Source: Massilia sp. HP4
GTDB taxonomy: Bacteria; Pseudomonadota; Gammaproteobacteria; Burkholderiales; Burkholderiaceae_D
Assembly (NCBI RefSeq): GCF_005222695.1
Contig: NZ_STGG01000010.1
Location: 1-64,000, forward strand
Length of the DNA: 64,000 nt
Direction: 5' to 3'
Below, one piece after another: positions 1 through 9,033 of this stretch. The position numbers were made by a program, and so were the translations under genes. The notes under the pieces are model-generated. The model was not told the origin of the DNA. It saw nothing but the letters and a program-made list of their open reading frames with translations, and searched no databases. Numbering within the stretch: position 1 is the first letter of the stretch; every line of letters starts with the position of its first letter.

Positions 1-7
1 TGATACC

Positions 8-100
8 TGGCGGAGACGGTGGGATTCGAACCCACGATACGGGTATAAGCCATATGCATCCTTAGCAGGGATGTGCCTTCGGCCACTCGGCCACGTCTCC
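8..100 (-). tRNA. tRNA-Ser (GCT)
   Basis: Read on the minus strand this 93-nt stretch folds as a class II tRNA: acceptor stem GGAGACG paired near the 3' end, encoded CCA, T-loop GTTCGAATC and a long variable arm as expected for serine. The anticodon stem CATCC/GGATG encloses the loop CTGCTAA, giving anticodon GCT, which reads AGC/AGU. It lies about 100 bp downstream of the lysC stop on the same strand. Confidence 0.95.
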
Positions 101-198
101 AATCAGAACCAACCGGTTTCGGTCAGCGCTGAGTGCAAGCATCTTAAGGGCTGGACCTCATTGCGTCAAGAACGCACGCCCAAAAATTTTGAAATTTG

Positions 199-1446
199 TT
201 AACCTTGCTCGAGGTTAAAAGCCTTGTGCAGCGCACGGACGGCCAGCTCCATGTATTTCTCGTCGATCAGCACCGAGATCTTGATCTCCGAGGTCGAGAT
301 CATCTGGATGTTGATGCCCTCTTCCGACAAGGTGCGGAACATCTGCGATGCGACGCCGACGTGGCTGCGCATGCCCACGCCCACGGCCGACACCTTCGAC
401 ACCTTGGCGTCGCCCAGCACCCGGGCTGCGCCCAGCGCTTGCTGCTGGCTCTCGAGCACGCCCATCGCGCGCACGTAGTCATTGCGCGGTACGGTGAAGG
501 TGAAATCGGTCTTGCCGTCCACCGACTGGTTCTGGATGATCATGTCGACTTCGATGTTCGCCTCGGCGATCGGGCCCAGGATGTGATAGGCCACGCCTGG
601 CTTGTCCGGCACGCCCAGGACGGTGATCTTGGCTTCATCGCGATTGAACGCGATGCCGGAGATGACGGCTTGTTCCATATTGCTTTCTTCCTCAAACGAA
701 ATCAGGGTGCCGGACTGGGCTTCTTCTTCCAGCGGCATCAGGGGATCGGTCAGCGACGACAGCACGCGCGTCGGCACCTGGTAGTTACCGGCGAACTCGA
801 CCGAGCGAGTCTGCAGCACTTTCGAGCCCAGCGAGGCCAGTTCGAGCATTTCCTCGAACGTGATCTTCGACAGGCGGCGCGCTTCGTCCACCACGCGCGG
901 GTCGGTCGTGTAGACGCCGTCGACATCAGTGTAGATCAGGCATTCGTCGGCCTTCAGCGCGGCCGCAATCGCCACCGCGGAAGTATCCGAGCCACCACGG
1001 CCCAGGGTCGAGATATTGCCTTCTTCGTCCACGCCCTGGAAGCCGGTGATGATGACGATCTTGCCGGCCGCGACGTCACGCAGCACGCGGCTGTCGTCGA
1101 TCGACTGGATGCGCGCCTTGGTGAACGAGGAATCGGTGCGGATGCCCGCCTGCCAGCCGGTGTACGACACCGCATCCTTGCCGATGGCCAGCAGTGCCAT
1201 GGCCAGCAGGCCAACCGACACCTGCTCGCCGGTCGAGGCGATCATGTCCAGTTCACGCGGGTCCGGTTGCGGCATGATTTCCTTGGCCAGACCAATCAGG
1301 CGATTGGTCTCGCCCGACATCGCGGACGGGACCACGACGATTTGGTGACCTGCGTCATGCCACTTGGCCACCCGGGCCGCGACATTCTTGATACGGTCCG
1401 TCGAGCCCATCGACGTTCCGCCATATTTGTGGACAATTAAAGCCAT
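199..1446 (-). CDS. lysC: Aspartate kinase
   Basis: Aspartokinase phosphorylates L-aspartate, the first step toward lysine, threonine, methionine and diaminopimelate in the cytoplasm. The 415-residue protein starts MALIVHKYGGTSMG, with the KYGGTS nucleotide/aspartate motif near residue 7, an amino-acid kinase domain to about residue 250, and two C-terminal ACT domains (about 265-415) that normally bind the feedback inhibitors. An upstream in-frame ATG would add 11 residues, but family members begin just before the KYGG motif, so the ATG at 1446 was chosen. Length and domain order match the monofunctional, LysC-type enzyme. It lies between tilS upstream and tRNA-Ser downstream. Confidence 0.95.
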   Translation of the reverse strand: MALIVHKYGGTSMGSTDRIKNVAARVAKWHDAGHQIVVVPSAMSGETNRLIGLAKEIMPQPDPRELDMIASTGEQVSVGLLAMALLAIGKDAVSYTGWQAGIRTDSSFTKARIQSIDDSRVLRDVAAGKIVIITGFQGVDEEGNISTLGRGGSDTSAVAIAAALKADECLIYTDVDGVYTTDPRVVDEARRLSKITFEEMLELASLGSKVLQTRSVEFAGNYQVPTRVLSSLTDPLMPLEEEAQSGTLISFEEESNMEQAVISGIAFNRDEAKITVLGVPDKPGVAYHILGPIAEANIEVDMIIQNQSVDGKTDFTFTVPRNDYVRAMGVLESQQQALGAARVLGDAKVSKVSAVGVGMRSHVGVASQMFRTLSEEGINIQMISTSEIKISVLIDEKYMELAVRALHKAFNLEQG

Positions 1447-1490
1447 ATCAGGAAGGGTTCCAGCTTGTGTAAAGATCAAAGGGGACCCTT

Positions 1491-1520
1491 ACAATAGCAT
1501 GCTGCAACGCCGCATCACAA
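1491..1520 (-). promoter_or_regulatory. Candidate sigma70 promoter for lysC
   Basis: On the minus strand a -35-like TTGTGA (1515-1520) is separated by 18 bp from a -10-like TATTGT (1491-1496), about 45 bp before the lysC start. Both hexamers are imperfect, so this is a tentative call. No lysine-riboswitch-like structure is evident in the short leader. Confidence 0.3.
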
Positions 1521-1594
1521 GGCTCGAAGAACGAAAAAGCTATATGGAAACAAAATAACTTAATGCGTTTTTGGAATACACTTGCCTATACAAT

Positions 1595-3061
1595 TTAGCT
1601 TGAAACCGCTTCCCAACGCAGCCCAATGAGCGCCCCGCCGGTCGCTGACCAGTGCCGGCAATCCATGCCAATGCCCGCTGCAAACAGCAGGTCTAGGTTG
1701 CGGCTGACCGTCGGGAGCCGCTCGCGCTCCCAGGCCGGCACGCCCAGCGCCTGGTAGTGCGCCTTCAGGCTGCGCGACGGCCGATTGCTGGCCGGTTTCA
1801 GGCGCTCGCCGCCCTTGCGGAAATCGATCGTCAGGGTCTGCGCACGCAGCCAGGCAGCATCGAAGCCCTGTTCGGCCGGTTCGAAGTACAGCACACCGCC
1901 ATAATCCGGGAAGGCGATCGACGCCTCGCCCTGCCATCGGAAGGATTGCCCCTCCTTGTCGAGCACGCCGATATCGTCCGGGTCGCGCATGCCGGCCAGG
2001 TCCGGCAGATGCGGCGTCAGGAGCAGCTTGCCGCGATGGCGACGGATGAGGCAGCCCGGATGGTTCACCTTCAGCTGCGCATCCTCGCGCGCCGAAAACA
2101 GCTGCGCCACCATCTCGTTCAGCCACGCGGTCGACGGCATGGCCAGGCCGCGCACGGTAAACAGATGGCGCATGAAGTTGTTCACGCGGTCCGCGCTCAG
2201 GCCGGCCAGGTAGGCCAGCTCGATCGCGTCGCCCTCCTGGCAGGCCGCCAGGTCCTGGGCCGCGAGTTCATCCAGCAGGCGCTGGGCCGAGGCCACATGC
2301 GCCGCGCCGCGCGCCAGGCGCGCCTGGAAGCCGGGGAAATTGGCCGCCAGCGCAGGCATCACCTGGTGGCGCAGCGCATTGCGGGTATGACGCGGATCCT
2401 GGTTCGATTCATCCTCGACCCAGATCAATCCGTGCTCGGCTGCATACGTTTCCAGCGCCGCGCGCGACTGCGCCAGCAGCGGTCGCGCCATCGCCAGTCC
2501 GGCGCTGCCCAGCAGGCCTCGCGCGCGATTGTCCGCATCCATGCCCGCCAGGCCGGCGGGACCGGAACCGCGCAGCAATTGCAGCAGCACGGTTTCGGCC
2601 TGGTCGTCGAGGTGATGGGCGGTCAGGAGCAAGTCGGCGCCATGCGCGCGGCACATCTCGCCCAGCGCCGCATAGCGCAGCTTGCGCGCCGCGGCCTCGA
2701 TGCCGGAGCCGTCGTTCGGGATCGTCACGCGCCGATGGTCGACACCGATCCCGAGGGCAGCAGCGCTGCGCTCGCAATGCGCCAGCCAGGCGTCGGCGTT
2801 CGGGCTCAAGCCATGATGGACGTGGAAAGCGTGCAGCGCGATGCCCGCTCGCCGGCACCAGTCGTGCGCAAGCCGCAGCAAGACCATCGAATCGAGGCCG
2901 CCGCTACAGGCAACTGCTATGGATAGTGGAGAGTATTTTGCGCGCAGGCCGGACATGGCCTGCGCAAACGATGCCGGGACCAGCCCGGCCGGGTCGGCCC
3001 CGCGTGTGGAACGGCTCAGAGGATTACTCCTCGCGCGGCAAGGTTTCCTTGAACTTGCCAT
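1595..3061 (-). CDS. tilS: tRNA(Ile)-lysidine synthetase
   Basis: TilS converts C34 of the tRNA-Ile CAU anticodon to lysidine, so that the tRNA reads AUA and is charged with isoleucine. The PP-loop ATPase motif SGGLDS is at about residues 53-58, followed by the N-type ATP pyrophosphatase domain; the C-terminal part carries the [10 protein letters not shown] stretch typical of the TilS C-terminal tRNA-binding domain. The ATG at 3061 overlaps the end of accA by 38 bp. The only other in-frame ATG (2956) would put the PP-loop only about 17 residues from the N-terminus and remove a helix usually seen before it, so the longer form is preferred. The start is not certain. Co-transcription with accA is likely. 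Confidence 0.9.
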   Translation of the reverse strand: MASSRKPCRARSNPLSRSTRGADPAGLVPASFAQAMSGLRAKYSPLSIAVACSGGLDSMVLLRLAHDWCRRAGIALHAFHVHHGLSPNADAWLAHCERSAAALGIGVDHRRVTIPNDGSGIEAAARKLRYAALGEMCRAHGADLLLTAHHLDDQAETVLLQLLRGSGPAGLAGMDADNRARGLLGSAGLAMARPLLAQSRAALETYAAEHGLIWVEDESNQDPRHTRNALRHQVMPALAANFPGFQARLARGAAHVASAQRLLDELAAQDLAACQEGDAIELAYLAGLSADRVNNFMRHLFTVRGLAMPSTAWLNEMVAQLFSAREDAQLKVNHPGCLIRRHRGKLLLTPHLPDLAGMRDPDDIGVLDKEGQSFRWQGEASIAFPDYGGVLYFEPAEQGFDAAWLRAQTLTIDFRKGGERLKPASNRPSRSLKAHYQALGVPAWERERLPTVSRNLDLLFAAGIGMDCRHWSATGGALIGLRWEAVSS

Positions 3062-4001
3062 AGCTCATCAGCTTCGCGTGACGGGCGTCGAGCAAGTCCT
3101 TGGTTTTCACGCCCTGGAACTGGCGCAGCGTGTCGGCCAGTGCGCGCTTGAGCAGTTGCGCCATCTGGGCCGGATCGCGGTGCGCGCCGCCCAGCGGCTC
3201 GTTGACGATCTTGTCGACCAGGCCCATCGCCTTCAGACGGTGCGCGGTCAGGCCCAGGGCCTCGGCCGCTTCGCTGGCACGCTCCGACGTCTTCCACAGG
3301 ATCGAGGCGCAGCCTTCCGGCGAGATCACCGAATAGGTCGAGTATTGCAGCATCAGCACGGCGTCGCCCACGGCAATCGCCAGCGCGCCGCCCGAACCGC
3401 CCTCACCGATGATGGTGGCGATCAGCGGCACTTTCAGTTCGGCCATGACGAACAGGTTGTGGCCGATGGCTTCCGACTGGCCGCGCTCTTCGGCGTCGAT
3501 GCCGGGGAACGCGCCGGGTGTGTCGACGAACGTAAAGATCGGCAGGCCGAACTTCTCGGCCACCTTCATCAGGCGCATCGCCTTGCGATAGCCTTCGGGC
3601 TTGGGCATGCCGAAGTTGCGCATCGCGCGTTCCTTGGTGTCGCGACCCTTCTGGTGGCCGATCACCATGCAGGGCTGGCCGTTGAAACGGGCCAGGCCGC
3701 CGATGATCGACTGGTCGTCGGCAAAGGTGCGGTCGCCGTGCAGTTCATGGAAATCGGTGAAGATCGCGTTCACATAGTCCATCGTGTAGGGACGCTGCGG
3801 GTGGCGCGCGATCTGCGACACTTGCCACGGAGTCAATTTGGCATAGATGTCCTTGGTGAGCTGCTGGCTCTTCTTGTCCAGACGGTCGATCTCTTCGGAG
3901 ATGTCGACGGCGGAATCGTCTTGCACGAAACGCAGCTCTTCAATCTTGGAATCGAGCTCGGCAATTGGCTGCTCAAAATTGAGGAAAGTTGTTTTAGTCA
4001 T
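3024..4001 (-). CDS. accA: Acetyl-CoA carboxylase carboxyltransferase subunit alpha
   Basis: AccA is one half of the carboxyltransferase that moves the carboxyl group from biotin carboxyl carrier protein to acetyl-CoA, making malonyl-CoA for fatty acid synthesis. The 325-residue product is of family length. It has the N-terminal coiled region (residues 1-55), the crotonase-like core with [11 protein letters not shown] and the glycine-rich [15 protein letters not shown] segment, and the C-terminal helices. A good Shine-Dalgarno (GGAGTT) precedes the ATG. It is followed closely by tilS, an arrangement common in betaproteobacteria. Confidence 0.97.
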   Translation of the reverse strand: MTKTTFLNFEQPIAELDSKIEELRFVQDDSAVDISEEIDRLDKKSQQLTKDIYAKLTPWQVSQIARHPQRPYTMDYVNAIFTDFHELHGDRTFADDQSIIGGLARFNGQPCMVIGHQKGRDTKERAMRNFGMPKPEGYRKAMRLMKVAEKFGLPIFTFVDTPGAFPGIDAEERGQSEAIGHNLFVMAELKVPLIATIIGEGGSGGALAIAVGDAVLMLQYSTYSVISPEGCASILWKTSERASEAAEALGLTAHRLKAMGLVDKIVNEPLGGAHRDPAQMAQLLKRALADTLRQFQGVKTKDLLDARHAKLMSYGKFKETLPREE

Positions 4002-4103
4002 TGTAACTCCGGGGTAATGTCGTGGCCGCGCTCCGTTATGCGCGGCGGATCAGGGCGCTATTCTACCGTAAGCCGGAACGCCTGAATTGCTCACTTATTT
4101 TGC

Positions 4104-4811
4104 TCAGTTACTGGGCTGCACTGCCGGCAATACCGGGTCCAGGCTGCGCCACAAATACCATGTAGCAACCGTGCGCCAGGGTTCCCAGTTGGCCGAAACC
4201 TCGCGCGCATCGCTGCGCGAGACCGGTTCGCCCGAGAAATAGTTTTGGCTGATGCCCTGGATCAGGCCGGCATCGTCCAGTGGCAGGACGTTCGGCCGCA
4301 GCAGATTAAATATCAAAAACATCTCGGCTGTCCAGCGCGTGATGCCGCGGATCTGGACCAGCTCGGCGATGACGGCTTCGTCATCCATTTCCGACCACAG
4401 GTCGGCATGCACCCGCTTGGCCTTGAAATGGTCGGCCAGGTCGAGGATGTATTCGGTCTTGCGCTTGGACAGGCCGCAGCCCGACAGTTGGACGGCGCCC
4501 AGCTTGATCACCTGGCTCGGCGCCAGCTTCGGGCAGACGGCAAGGAGTTTGCCCCAGGCCAGGTCGGCCGCCTTCGGCGTTACCTGCTGGCCGACGATCG
4601 AACGCGCCAGGGTAGTGAACGGATCGGGCTGGCCGCGCAGGTGCAGGTCGCCAAACTGGGGGATCAGCTTGTTCATGATGCGGTCGCGCTGCATCAGCTC
4701 GCGCTTGGCCTCGGCCCAGTAGATCGGCACCGCCAGCGCGTCTTGTGGCGCCGTCGATTGCACGTCGGCGCCTGCGGCGACGCCGCCGGCCTTGTCCTTG
4801 TTCGCTGCCAT
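4104..4811 (-). CDS. DNA-3-methyladenine glycosylase II family protein (AlkA-like)
   Basis: This 235-residue protein belongs to the HhH-GPD base-excision glycosylases that remove alkylated purines. Visible features are the FTTLARSIVGQQ motif near residue 66, the helix-hairpin-helix LVQIRGITRWTAEMF (about 150-165), and the conserved catalytic-aspartate region LPLDDAG. It lacks the N-terminal TBP-like domain of E. coli AlkA, and no 4Fe-4S cysteine cluster of the Nth/MutY kind is visible. Its ATG overlaps the cysS stop codon by one base (TAATG), so it is probably translationally coupled to cysS. The exact substrate is inferred from family only. Confidence 0.88.
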   Translation of the reverse strand: MAANKDKAGGVAAGADVQSTAPQDALAVPIYWAEAKRELMQRDRIMNKLIPQFGDLHLRGQPDPFTTLARSIVGQQVTPKAADLAWGKLLAVCPKLAPSQVIKLGAVQLSGCGLSKRKTEYILDLADHFKAKRVHADLWSEMDDEAVIAELVQIRGITRWTAEMFLIFNLLRPNVLPLDDAGLIQGISQNYFSGEPVSRSDAREVSANWEPWRTVATWYLWRSLDPVLPAVQPSN

Positions 4812-6205
4812 TATGCGCGGCGCCAGGTCGTTCCGTCGGCCTTGTCTTCGAGGACGATGCCGGCAGCCGTCAGTTCCTTGCGGATCGCGTCGGCCTGGGC
4901 GAAGTCGCGTGCGGCCTTGGCGGCCGCGCGGCGCGCGATCGCACCCTCGATCGCCGCTTCATCCAGACCGCTGCTGCCCGGCGCGCCGGCCTGCAGGAAG
5001 GCTTGCGGCGAACGCTCGAGCAGGCCCAGCACGGCGGCCAGCGCCTTCAGCTGACGCGCCACCTCGACCGACTTGCTGCGGTTGACTTCGCTCACCAGGT
5101 CGAACAATTCGGCCACCGCCAGCGGGGTATTGAAATCGTCGTCCATCGCTTCGCGAAAACGCCTGGCGTGCGGCTCGTCCCAATTGACGGTCGGTTCGCC
5201 TGCACCGAGGTCGATGTCGTTCAACGCCGTGTACAGGCGCGTGAGCGCGCCCTTGGCGTCGTCGATGTGGACGTCGGAGTAGTTCAGCGGGCTGCGGTAA
5301 TGTGCGCGCAGGATGAAGAAGCGCACCACTTCGGCGTCGAACTTTTCAAGCACTTCGCGGATGGTGAAGAAGTTGCCCAGCGATTTGGACATCTTCTCGT
5401 TATCCACGCGCACGAAGCCGTTGTGGATCCAGTAGTTGACCATCGGGCCGCCGAAGACGCCTTCGGATTGCGCGATCTCGTTCTCGTGGTGCGGGAACTG
5501 CAGGTCGGCGCCGCCGCCGTGGATGTCGAAGTGTTCGCCGAGCGTCGCGCACGACATCGCCGAGCACTCGATGTGCCAGCCCGGACGGCCGCGGCCCCAC
5601 TGCGAATCCCATTTGGCTTCAAGCGGCTCGGATTCCTTGGCGGCCTTCCAGAGCACGAAGTCGAGCGGATCGCGCTTGCCCGTATTGACGTCGACGCGCT
5701 CGCCGGCGCGCAAGTCGTCCAGGGACTTGCCCGACAGCTTGCCGTAGCCTTCGAAGCCCCGCACGGCGTAGTTGACGTCGCCTTCGTCGGTCTTGTAGGC
5801 CAGGCCTTTCTGCTCGAGCTTCTCGATGATCGAGAGCATCTGCGGCACGTATTCGGTGGCGCGCGGCACCACGGTCGGCGGCAGGATGCCGAGCGCGGCC
5901 GTGTCTTCGTCCATGTATTTCTCGAAGCGCGAGGTCAGCGCGCCGATCGTTTCGCCATTCTCGACCGCACGCTTGATGATCTTGTCGTCGATATCGGTGA
6001 TGTTGCGCACATAGTTGACGTCATAGCCGGACGCCATCAGCCAGCGGTACACGACGTCGAAAGCCATCATCATCCGCGCGTGGCCGACGTGGCAGTAATC
6101 GTAGATGGTCATGCCGCACACATACATGCCGACCTTGCCGCTGACCTTGGGAACGAATACCTGCTTGTCACGCGCGAGCGTGTTGTAAATCTTGAGTTGG
6201 CTCAT
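4811..6205 (-). CDS. cysS: Cysteinyl-tRNA synthetase
   Basis: CysS charges tRNA-Cys with cysteine. From the ATG at 6205 ([15 protein letters not shown]) the product is 464 residues, matching the family. The class I HIGH-like signature is GHARM (after YDYCHV), the zinc ligands include C28-type CGMT and the CSAMS/HHENE segments, and the KMSKS motif appears as [10 protein letters not shown]. The open frame continues about 90 codons upstream, but that part has no family similarity and the GGAA ribosome site lies just before the chosen ATG. The stop overlaps the start of the downstream glycosylase gene. It is transcribed divergently from ppiA. Confidence 0.96.
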   Translation of the reverse strand: MSQLKIYNTLARDKQVFVPKVSGKVGMYVCGMTIYDYCHVGHARMMMAFDVVYRWLMASGYDVNYVRNITDIDDKIIKRAVENGETIGALTSRFEKYMDEDTAALGILPPTVVPRATEYVPQMLSIIEKLEQKGLAYKTDEGDVNYAVRGFEGYGKLSGKSLDDLRAGERVDVNTGKRDPLDFVLWKAAKESEPLEAKWDSQWGRGRPGWHIECSAMSCATLGEHFDIHGGGADLQFPHHENEIAQSEGVFGGPMVNYWIHNGFVRVDNEKMSKSLGNFFTIREVLEKFDAEVVRFFILRAHYRSPLNYSDVHIDDAKGALTRLYTALNDIDLGAGEPTVNWDEPHARRFREAMDDDFNTPLAVAELFDLVSEVNRSKSVEVARQLKALAAVLGLLERSPQAFLQAGAPGSSGLDEAAIEGAIARRAAAKAARDFAQADAIRKELTAAGIVLEDKADGTTWRRA

Positions 6206-6477
6206 TAAATTCCGTTTCGGAAGAAGAACACAGGCGAAGCGGAGACCGCAATACCCATCCCGGCGCAGCAAGCGGCGCGCGCCTTGGACGGGTGCGGCGT
6301 CGGGTTCGCCTGGTTCCTCGGTGTTGTTCTTATTTGATAGAATGTGACGTTGCTTCGCGAACGCCTGTTTGTAAAGTATAGCATTGATAAAATCCCGGCT
6401 GGCCGCATACGGTCCAGCTTTATTTTTCGGGAAAACCCTTGACAGCGCCTTGCGCGAGGTCCACCAGAGGAAGCCAG

Positions 6478-7146
6478 ATGTCTTCATTGAACACCCGTCG
6501 TTCCCTGCTCGCCCGCATGACGGGCGCCACCGCCGCGCTGGCCTGCGGCCTGCTGTTCTCCGGCGCCGCGCCGGCCCAGGAGACTGCCGAGCCGGCAGCG
6601 GAACCGCAAGCTGCCGAAGCCCCGGCCATGGTCGGCCCGCAGTATGCGATCAAGACCACGATGGGCACCATCGTCGTCCAGCTCGACCAGGAAAACGCAC
6701 CGAAAACGGTCGCCAACTTCGCCGCCTACGTCAAGTCGGGCTTCTACAATGGCACGATCTTCCACCGCGTGATCGACGGCTTCATGATCCAGGCCGGCGG
6801 CATGAACGAGAAGTTCGAAGGCAGGAAAACGCTCAAACCAGTCAAGAACGAGTCGAACAACGGCCTGTCGAACAAGCCCTACAGCATCGCCATGGCGCGC
6901 GAGGACAATCCCGACAGCGCCACCTCGCAATGGTTCATCAACGTTGCCGACAATTCGGGCATCGACCATCCCTTCGTGAAGGGCTCGGGCTATACCGTGT
7001 TCGGCAAGGTCGTGAAGGGCCAGGAAGTGGTCGACAAGATCAAGGGCGTGGTCGTGGACGATGTGCGCGGCATGCAGAACGTGCCGGTCGTGCCGATCAA
7101 GATCACGTCGGTCACCCAGCTCAAGGGCGACAAGCTAGTAAAATAA
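6478..7146 (+). CDS. ppiA: Exported peptidyl-prolyl cis-trans isomerase (cyclophilin, PpiA-like)
   Basis: A cyclophilin that speeds proline isomerisation during protein folding, here in the periplasm. The chosen ATG (6478), with AGAGGA before it, gives a 222-residue protein. It has an N-terminal signal: TRRSLLA followed by a hydrophobic Ala/Gly/Leu stretch ending in AAPAQ. The twin arginines resemble a Tat motif, although Sec export cannot be excluded. An Ala/Pro/Glu-rich linker leads to the cyclophilin domain with [18 protein letters not shown] and SQWFINV. The cytoplasmic paralogue ppiB follows 71 bp downstream, suggesting an old tandem duplication. Confidence 0.92.
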   Translation: MSSLNTRRSLLARMTGATAALACGLLFSGAAPAQETAEPAAEPQAAEAPAMVGPQYAIKTTMGTIVVQLDQENAPKTVANFAAYVKSGFYNGTIFHRVIDGFMIQAGGMNEKFEGRKTLKPVKNESNNGLSNKPYSIAMAREDNPDSATSQWFINVADNSGIDHPFVKGSGYTVFGKVVKGQEVVDKIKGVVVDDVRGMQNVPVVPIKITSVTQLKGDKLVK

Positions 7147-7217
7147 TGTTTTTGCCGTAGTTGCAGTCGCATTTGTCATACCACGCAACCACAACAACCT
7201 TTAGAACAGGACACACC

Positions 7218-7709
7218 ATGACGACTATCCTCATCACCACCAACCAGGGCAATATCACCGCCGAGCTGGACGCAGAAAAAGCACCGAAGACCGTTGCCAA
7301 CTTCCTGGACTATGTCAACCAGGGCCACTTCGCCAACACCATCTTCCACCGCGTGATCAAGGACTTCATGATCCAGGGCGGCGGTTTCGAGCCAGGCATG
7401 AAACAAAAGCCGGCCGACACCACCGTGGAAAACGAAGCCAAGAACGGCCTCAAGAACGACAAGTACACGCTGGCCATGGCCCGCACCTCGGCGCCGCACT
7501 CGGCATCGGCCCAGTTCTTCATCAACACCAAGAACAACGCCTTCCTCGACTACCCGGGCCAGGACGGCTGGGGCTACGCCGTGTTCGGCAAAGTGACCGA
7601 AGGCCAGGATATCGTCGACGCGATCAACGGCGTCAAGACCAGCCGCAGCGGCATGCACTCGGACGTGCCGGTCGACGCCGTCATCATCGAAAAGATCGAA
7701 GTGCTGTAA
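7218..7709 (+). CDS. ppiB: Cytoplasmic peptidyl-prolyl cis-trans isomerase B
   Basis: A 163-residue cyclophilin with no signal peptide when started at the ATG at 7218 (MTTILITTNQGNITAEL); the AGAACAGGA ribosome site lies 5'. It has the conserved FHRVIKDFMIQGGG, AMAR and SAQFFINT motifs and the C-terminal GWGYAVFGKVTEGQDIVD. The frame is open 19 codons further upstream, but that region lies in the spacer after ppiA. lpxH begins 31 bp after its stop, so the three genes are probably one transcription unit. Confidence 0.95.
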   Translation: MTTILITTNQGNITAELDAEKAPKTVANFLDYVNQGHFANTIFHRVIKDFMIQGGGFEPGMKQKPADTTVENEAKNGLKNDKYTLAMARTSAPHSASAQFFINTKNNAFLDYPGQDGWGYAVFGKVTEGQDIVDAINGVKTSRSGMHSDVPVDAVIIEKIEVL

Positions 7710-7740
7710 TGCGCGGCGCGCACCAGCTCAAGTCGTTCCA

Positions 7741-8511
7741 ATGACGCTGCCTGCGCGCCCGCTCGCGCTGTTCATCTCCGACCTGCACCTGCAGGTCTCG
7801 CACCCGCGCACCGTCCAGGCCTTTCTCTCCTTCCTGACGGAGCGCGCGATGCAGGCCGAGCGGCTCTACCTGCTCGGCGACATCTTCGAATACTGGGCCG
7901 GCGACGACGACCTCGCCGACCCGTTCAACGCCCATATCGCCGCCGCCATCCGCGCGGTCAGCGATGCCGGCACGGCCGTCTTCTGGATGGCCGGCAATCG
8001 CGATTTCCTGGTCGGCGAGGCCTTCGCGCACGCCGCCGGCCTGCAGCTGCTCGATGAGCCGCATGTGATCGAGGCCGGCGCGCGCCGCGTGGCCCTGGTC
8101 CACGGCGACGCCCAGTGCACGCTCGACACCAGCTACATGGCGTTTCGCGCCCAGGTGCGCCAGCCCGCCTGGCAAGCCCAGTTTCTCGGCATGCCGCTGG
8201 CCCAGCGCAAGGCCATCATCGCCGGCCTGCGCGAAGGTTCGCGCGAGGCGCATACCGAAAAGTCCTGCGAGATCATGGACGTCACGCCAGAGGCGATCGA
8301 CGCCGTGTTCGCCGCGACCGGGGCCGACGTCATCGTCCATGGCCATACCCATCGCCCGGCCGTGCACGAGCATGATCACGAGCACAATTCACGGCTACGC
8401 TACGTGCTGCCCGATTGGGAACTCGATGCCGAGCCGGCACGCGGCGGCTGGATCGCCCTCCACGCCGATGGCGGCATCGTGCGCCACGGCCTGGACAGCT
8501 CTCCCCTGTAA
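7741..8511 (+). CDS. lpxH: UDP-2,3-diacylglucosamine diphosphatase
   Basis: LpxH hydrolyses UDP-2,3-diacylglucosamine to lipid X and UMP, an early lipid A step at the inner membrane surface. The 256-residue protein shows the full calcineurin-like metallophosphatase set in order: DLHL, GDIFEYW, GNRDFL, HGDA and GHTHRP. The His-rich stretch HEHDHEHN follows the last motif and is unusual but lies outside the catalytic core. The ppiB-lpxH neighbourhood is common in beta- and gammaproteobacteria. Confidence 0.94.
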   Translation: MTLPARPLALFISDLHLQVSHPRTVQAFLSFLTERAMQAERLYLLGDIFEYWAGDDDLADPFNAHIAAAIRAVSDAGTAVFWMAGNRDFLVGEAFAHAAGLQLLDEPHVIEAGARRVALVHGDAQCTLDTSYMAFRAQVRQPAWQAQFLGMPLAQRKAIIAGLREGSREAHTEKSCEIMDVTPEAIDAVFAATGADVIVHGHTHRPAVHEHDHEHNSRLRYVLPDWELDAEPARGGWIALHADGGIVRHGLDSSPL

Positions 8512-8512
8512 G

Positions 8513-8531
8513 TTGGCGGCCTGAGCCGCCA
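8513..8531 (+). terminator. Hairpin after lpxH, possible terminator
   Basis: Arms TGGCGGC (8514-8520) and GCCGCCA (8525-8531) enclose the tetraloop CTGA immediately after the lpxH stop. There is no clean U-run (the sequence continues GCCCTGCATTATTT), so this may be a weak or Rho-aided terminator. Confidence 0.4.
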
Positions 8532-8558
8532 GCCCTGCATTATTTACGGATATGCATG

Positions 8559-8586
8559 TTTACATGTGCGTCAATAGTGTTATAGT
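8559..8586 (+). promoter_or_regulatory. Promoter of the gntR-ABC transporter operon
   Basis: TTTACA (8559-8564) and TATAGT (8581-8586) are separated by 16 bp, giving a good sigma70-type promoter upstream of the GntR regulator gene. It sits in a locally AT-rich spacer between lpxH and gntR. Confidence 0.6.
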
Positions 8587-8598
8587 TAAGTACAACAC
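8577..8598 (+). promoter_or_regulatory. Candidate GntR (YtrA-type) operator overlapping the -10 box
   Basis: An inverted repeat with outer arms GTGTT (8577-8581) and AACAC (8594-8598) covers the -10 hexamer. Extending inward, 7 of 8 positions pair (GTGTTATA against TACAACAC). YtrA-type GntR regulators are known to bind palindromes at their own promoters, so autorepression of the operon is the natural reading; the binding protein is inferred from adjacency. Confidence 0.45.
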
Positions 8599-8667
8599 CA
8601 CCGCAATACATCACCAAGGAGGCAGGTATGCACCGTGTTCTGCACCGCACCGGCAGGGAGGCCGACC

Positions 8668-9033
8668 ATGACCGCCGGCTGGAACGATAACGCCCCGATC
8701 TACCGCCAGCTCAAGGAGCGGGTGGTCGGCATGATGCTCGACGGCGTATTGAAAGCCGGCGACGCCCTGCCCTCGGTGCGCTCGATCGCTGCCGAGTATC
8801 AACTCAATCCGATCACCGTTTCAAAGGCGTATCAGGAACTGGTCGACGACAATCTCGTGGAAAAGCGAAGGGGAATCGGCATGTATGTCACCGAGGGAGC
8901 AAGCGAAAAACTGCTGGCGAGCGAACGCGAGCGCTTCATCCGCGAAGAGTGGCCGGCCATGGTCGAGCGCATCCGCCGCCTGGGCCTGGATGTCGAGCAA
9001 CTGCTGCGCAGCGCAAATGGAGGTGCGGCATGA
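8668..9033 (+). CDS. GntR-family transcriptional regulator (YtrA type)
   Basis: A short 121-residue GntR regulator: a winged helix-turn-helix (about residues 8-75, with PIYRQLKERV, LPSVRSIAAEY, ITVSKAYQEL and KRRGIGMYV) followed by only a short helical tail. That size is typical of the YtrA subfamily, which controls adjacent ABC transporters. The ATG at 8668 has GGGAGG in front and was preferred over an upstream in-frame ATG that adds 11 atypical residues. Its stop overlaps the ATP-binding gene start (ATGA). It probably represses its own operon in response to an envelope stress or ligand that the sequence does not reveal. Confidence 0.88.
   Translation: MTAGWNDNAPIYRQLKERVVGMMLDGVLKAGDALPSVRSIAAEYQLNPITVSKAYQELVDDNLVEKRRGIGMYVTEGASEKLLASERERFIREEWPAMVERIRRLGLDVEQLLRSANGGAA

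Noticed and set aside
1447-1594. A lysine riboswitch upstream of lysC
   Set aside because: The leader is too short and shows no conserved multi-stem core; such riboswitches are not typical in betaproteobacteria.
6206-6487. An N-terminal extension of CysS by about 90 residues
   Set aside because: The extra part has no family similarity and lies across the divergent promoter region. The ATG at 6205 has a ribosome site and the standard CysRS N-terminus.
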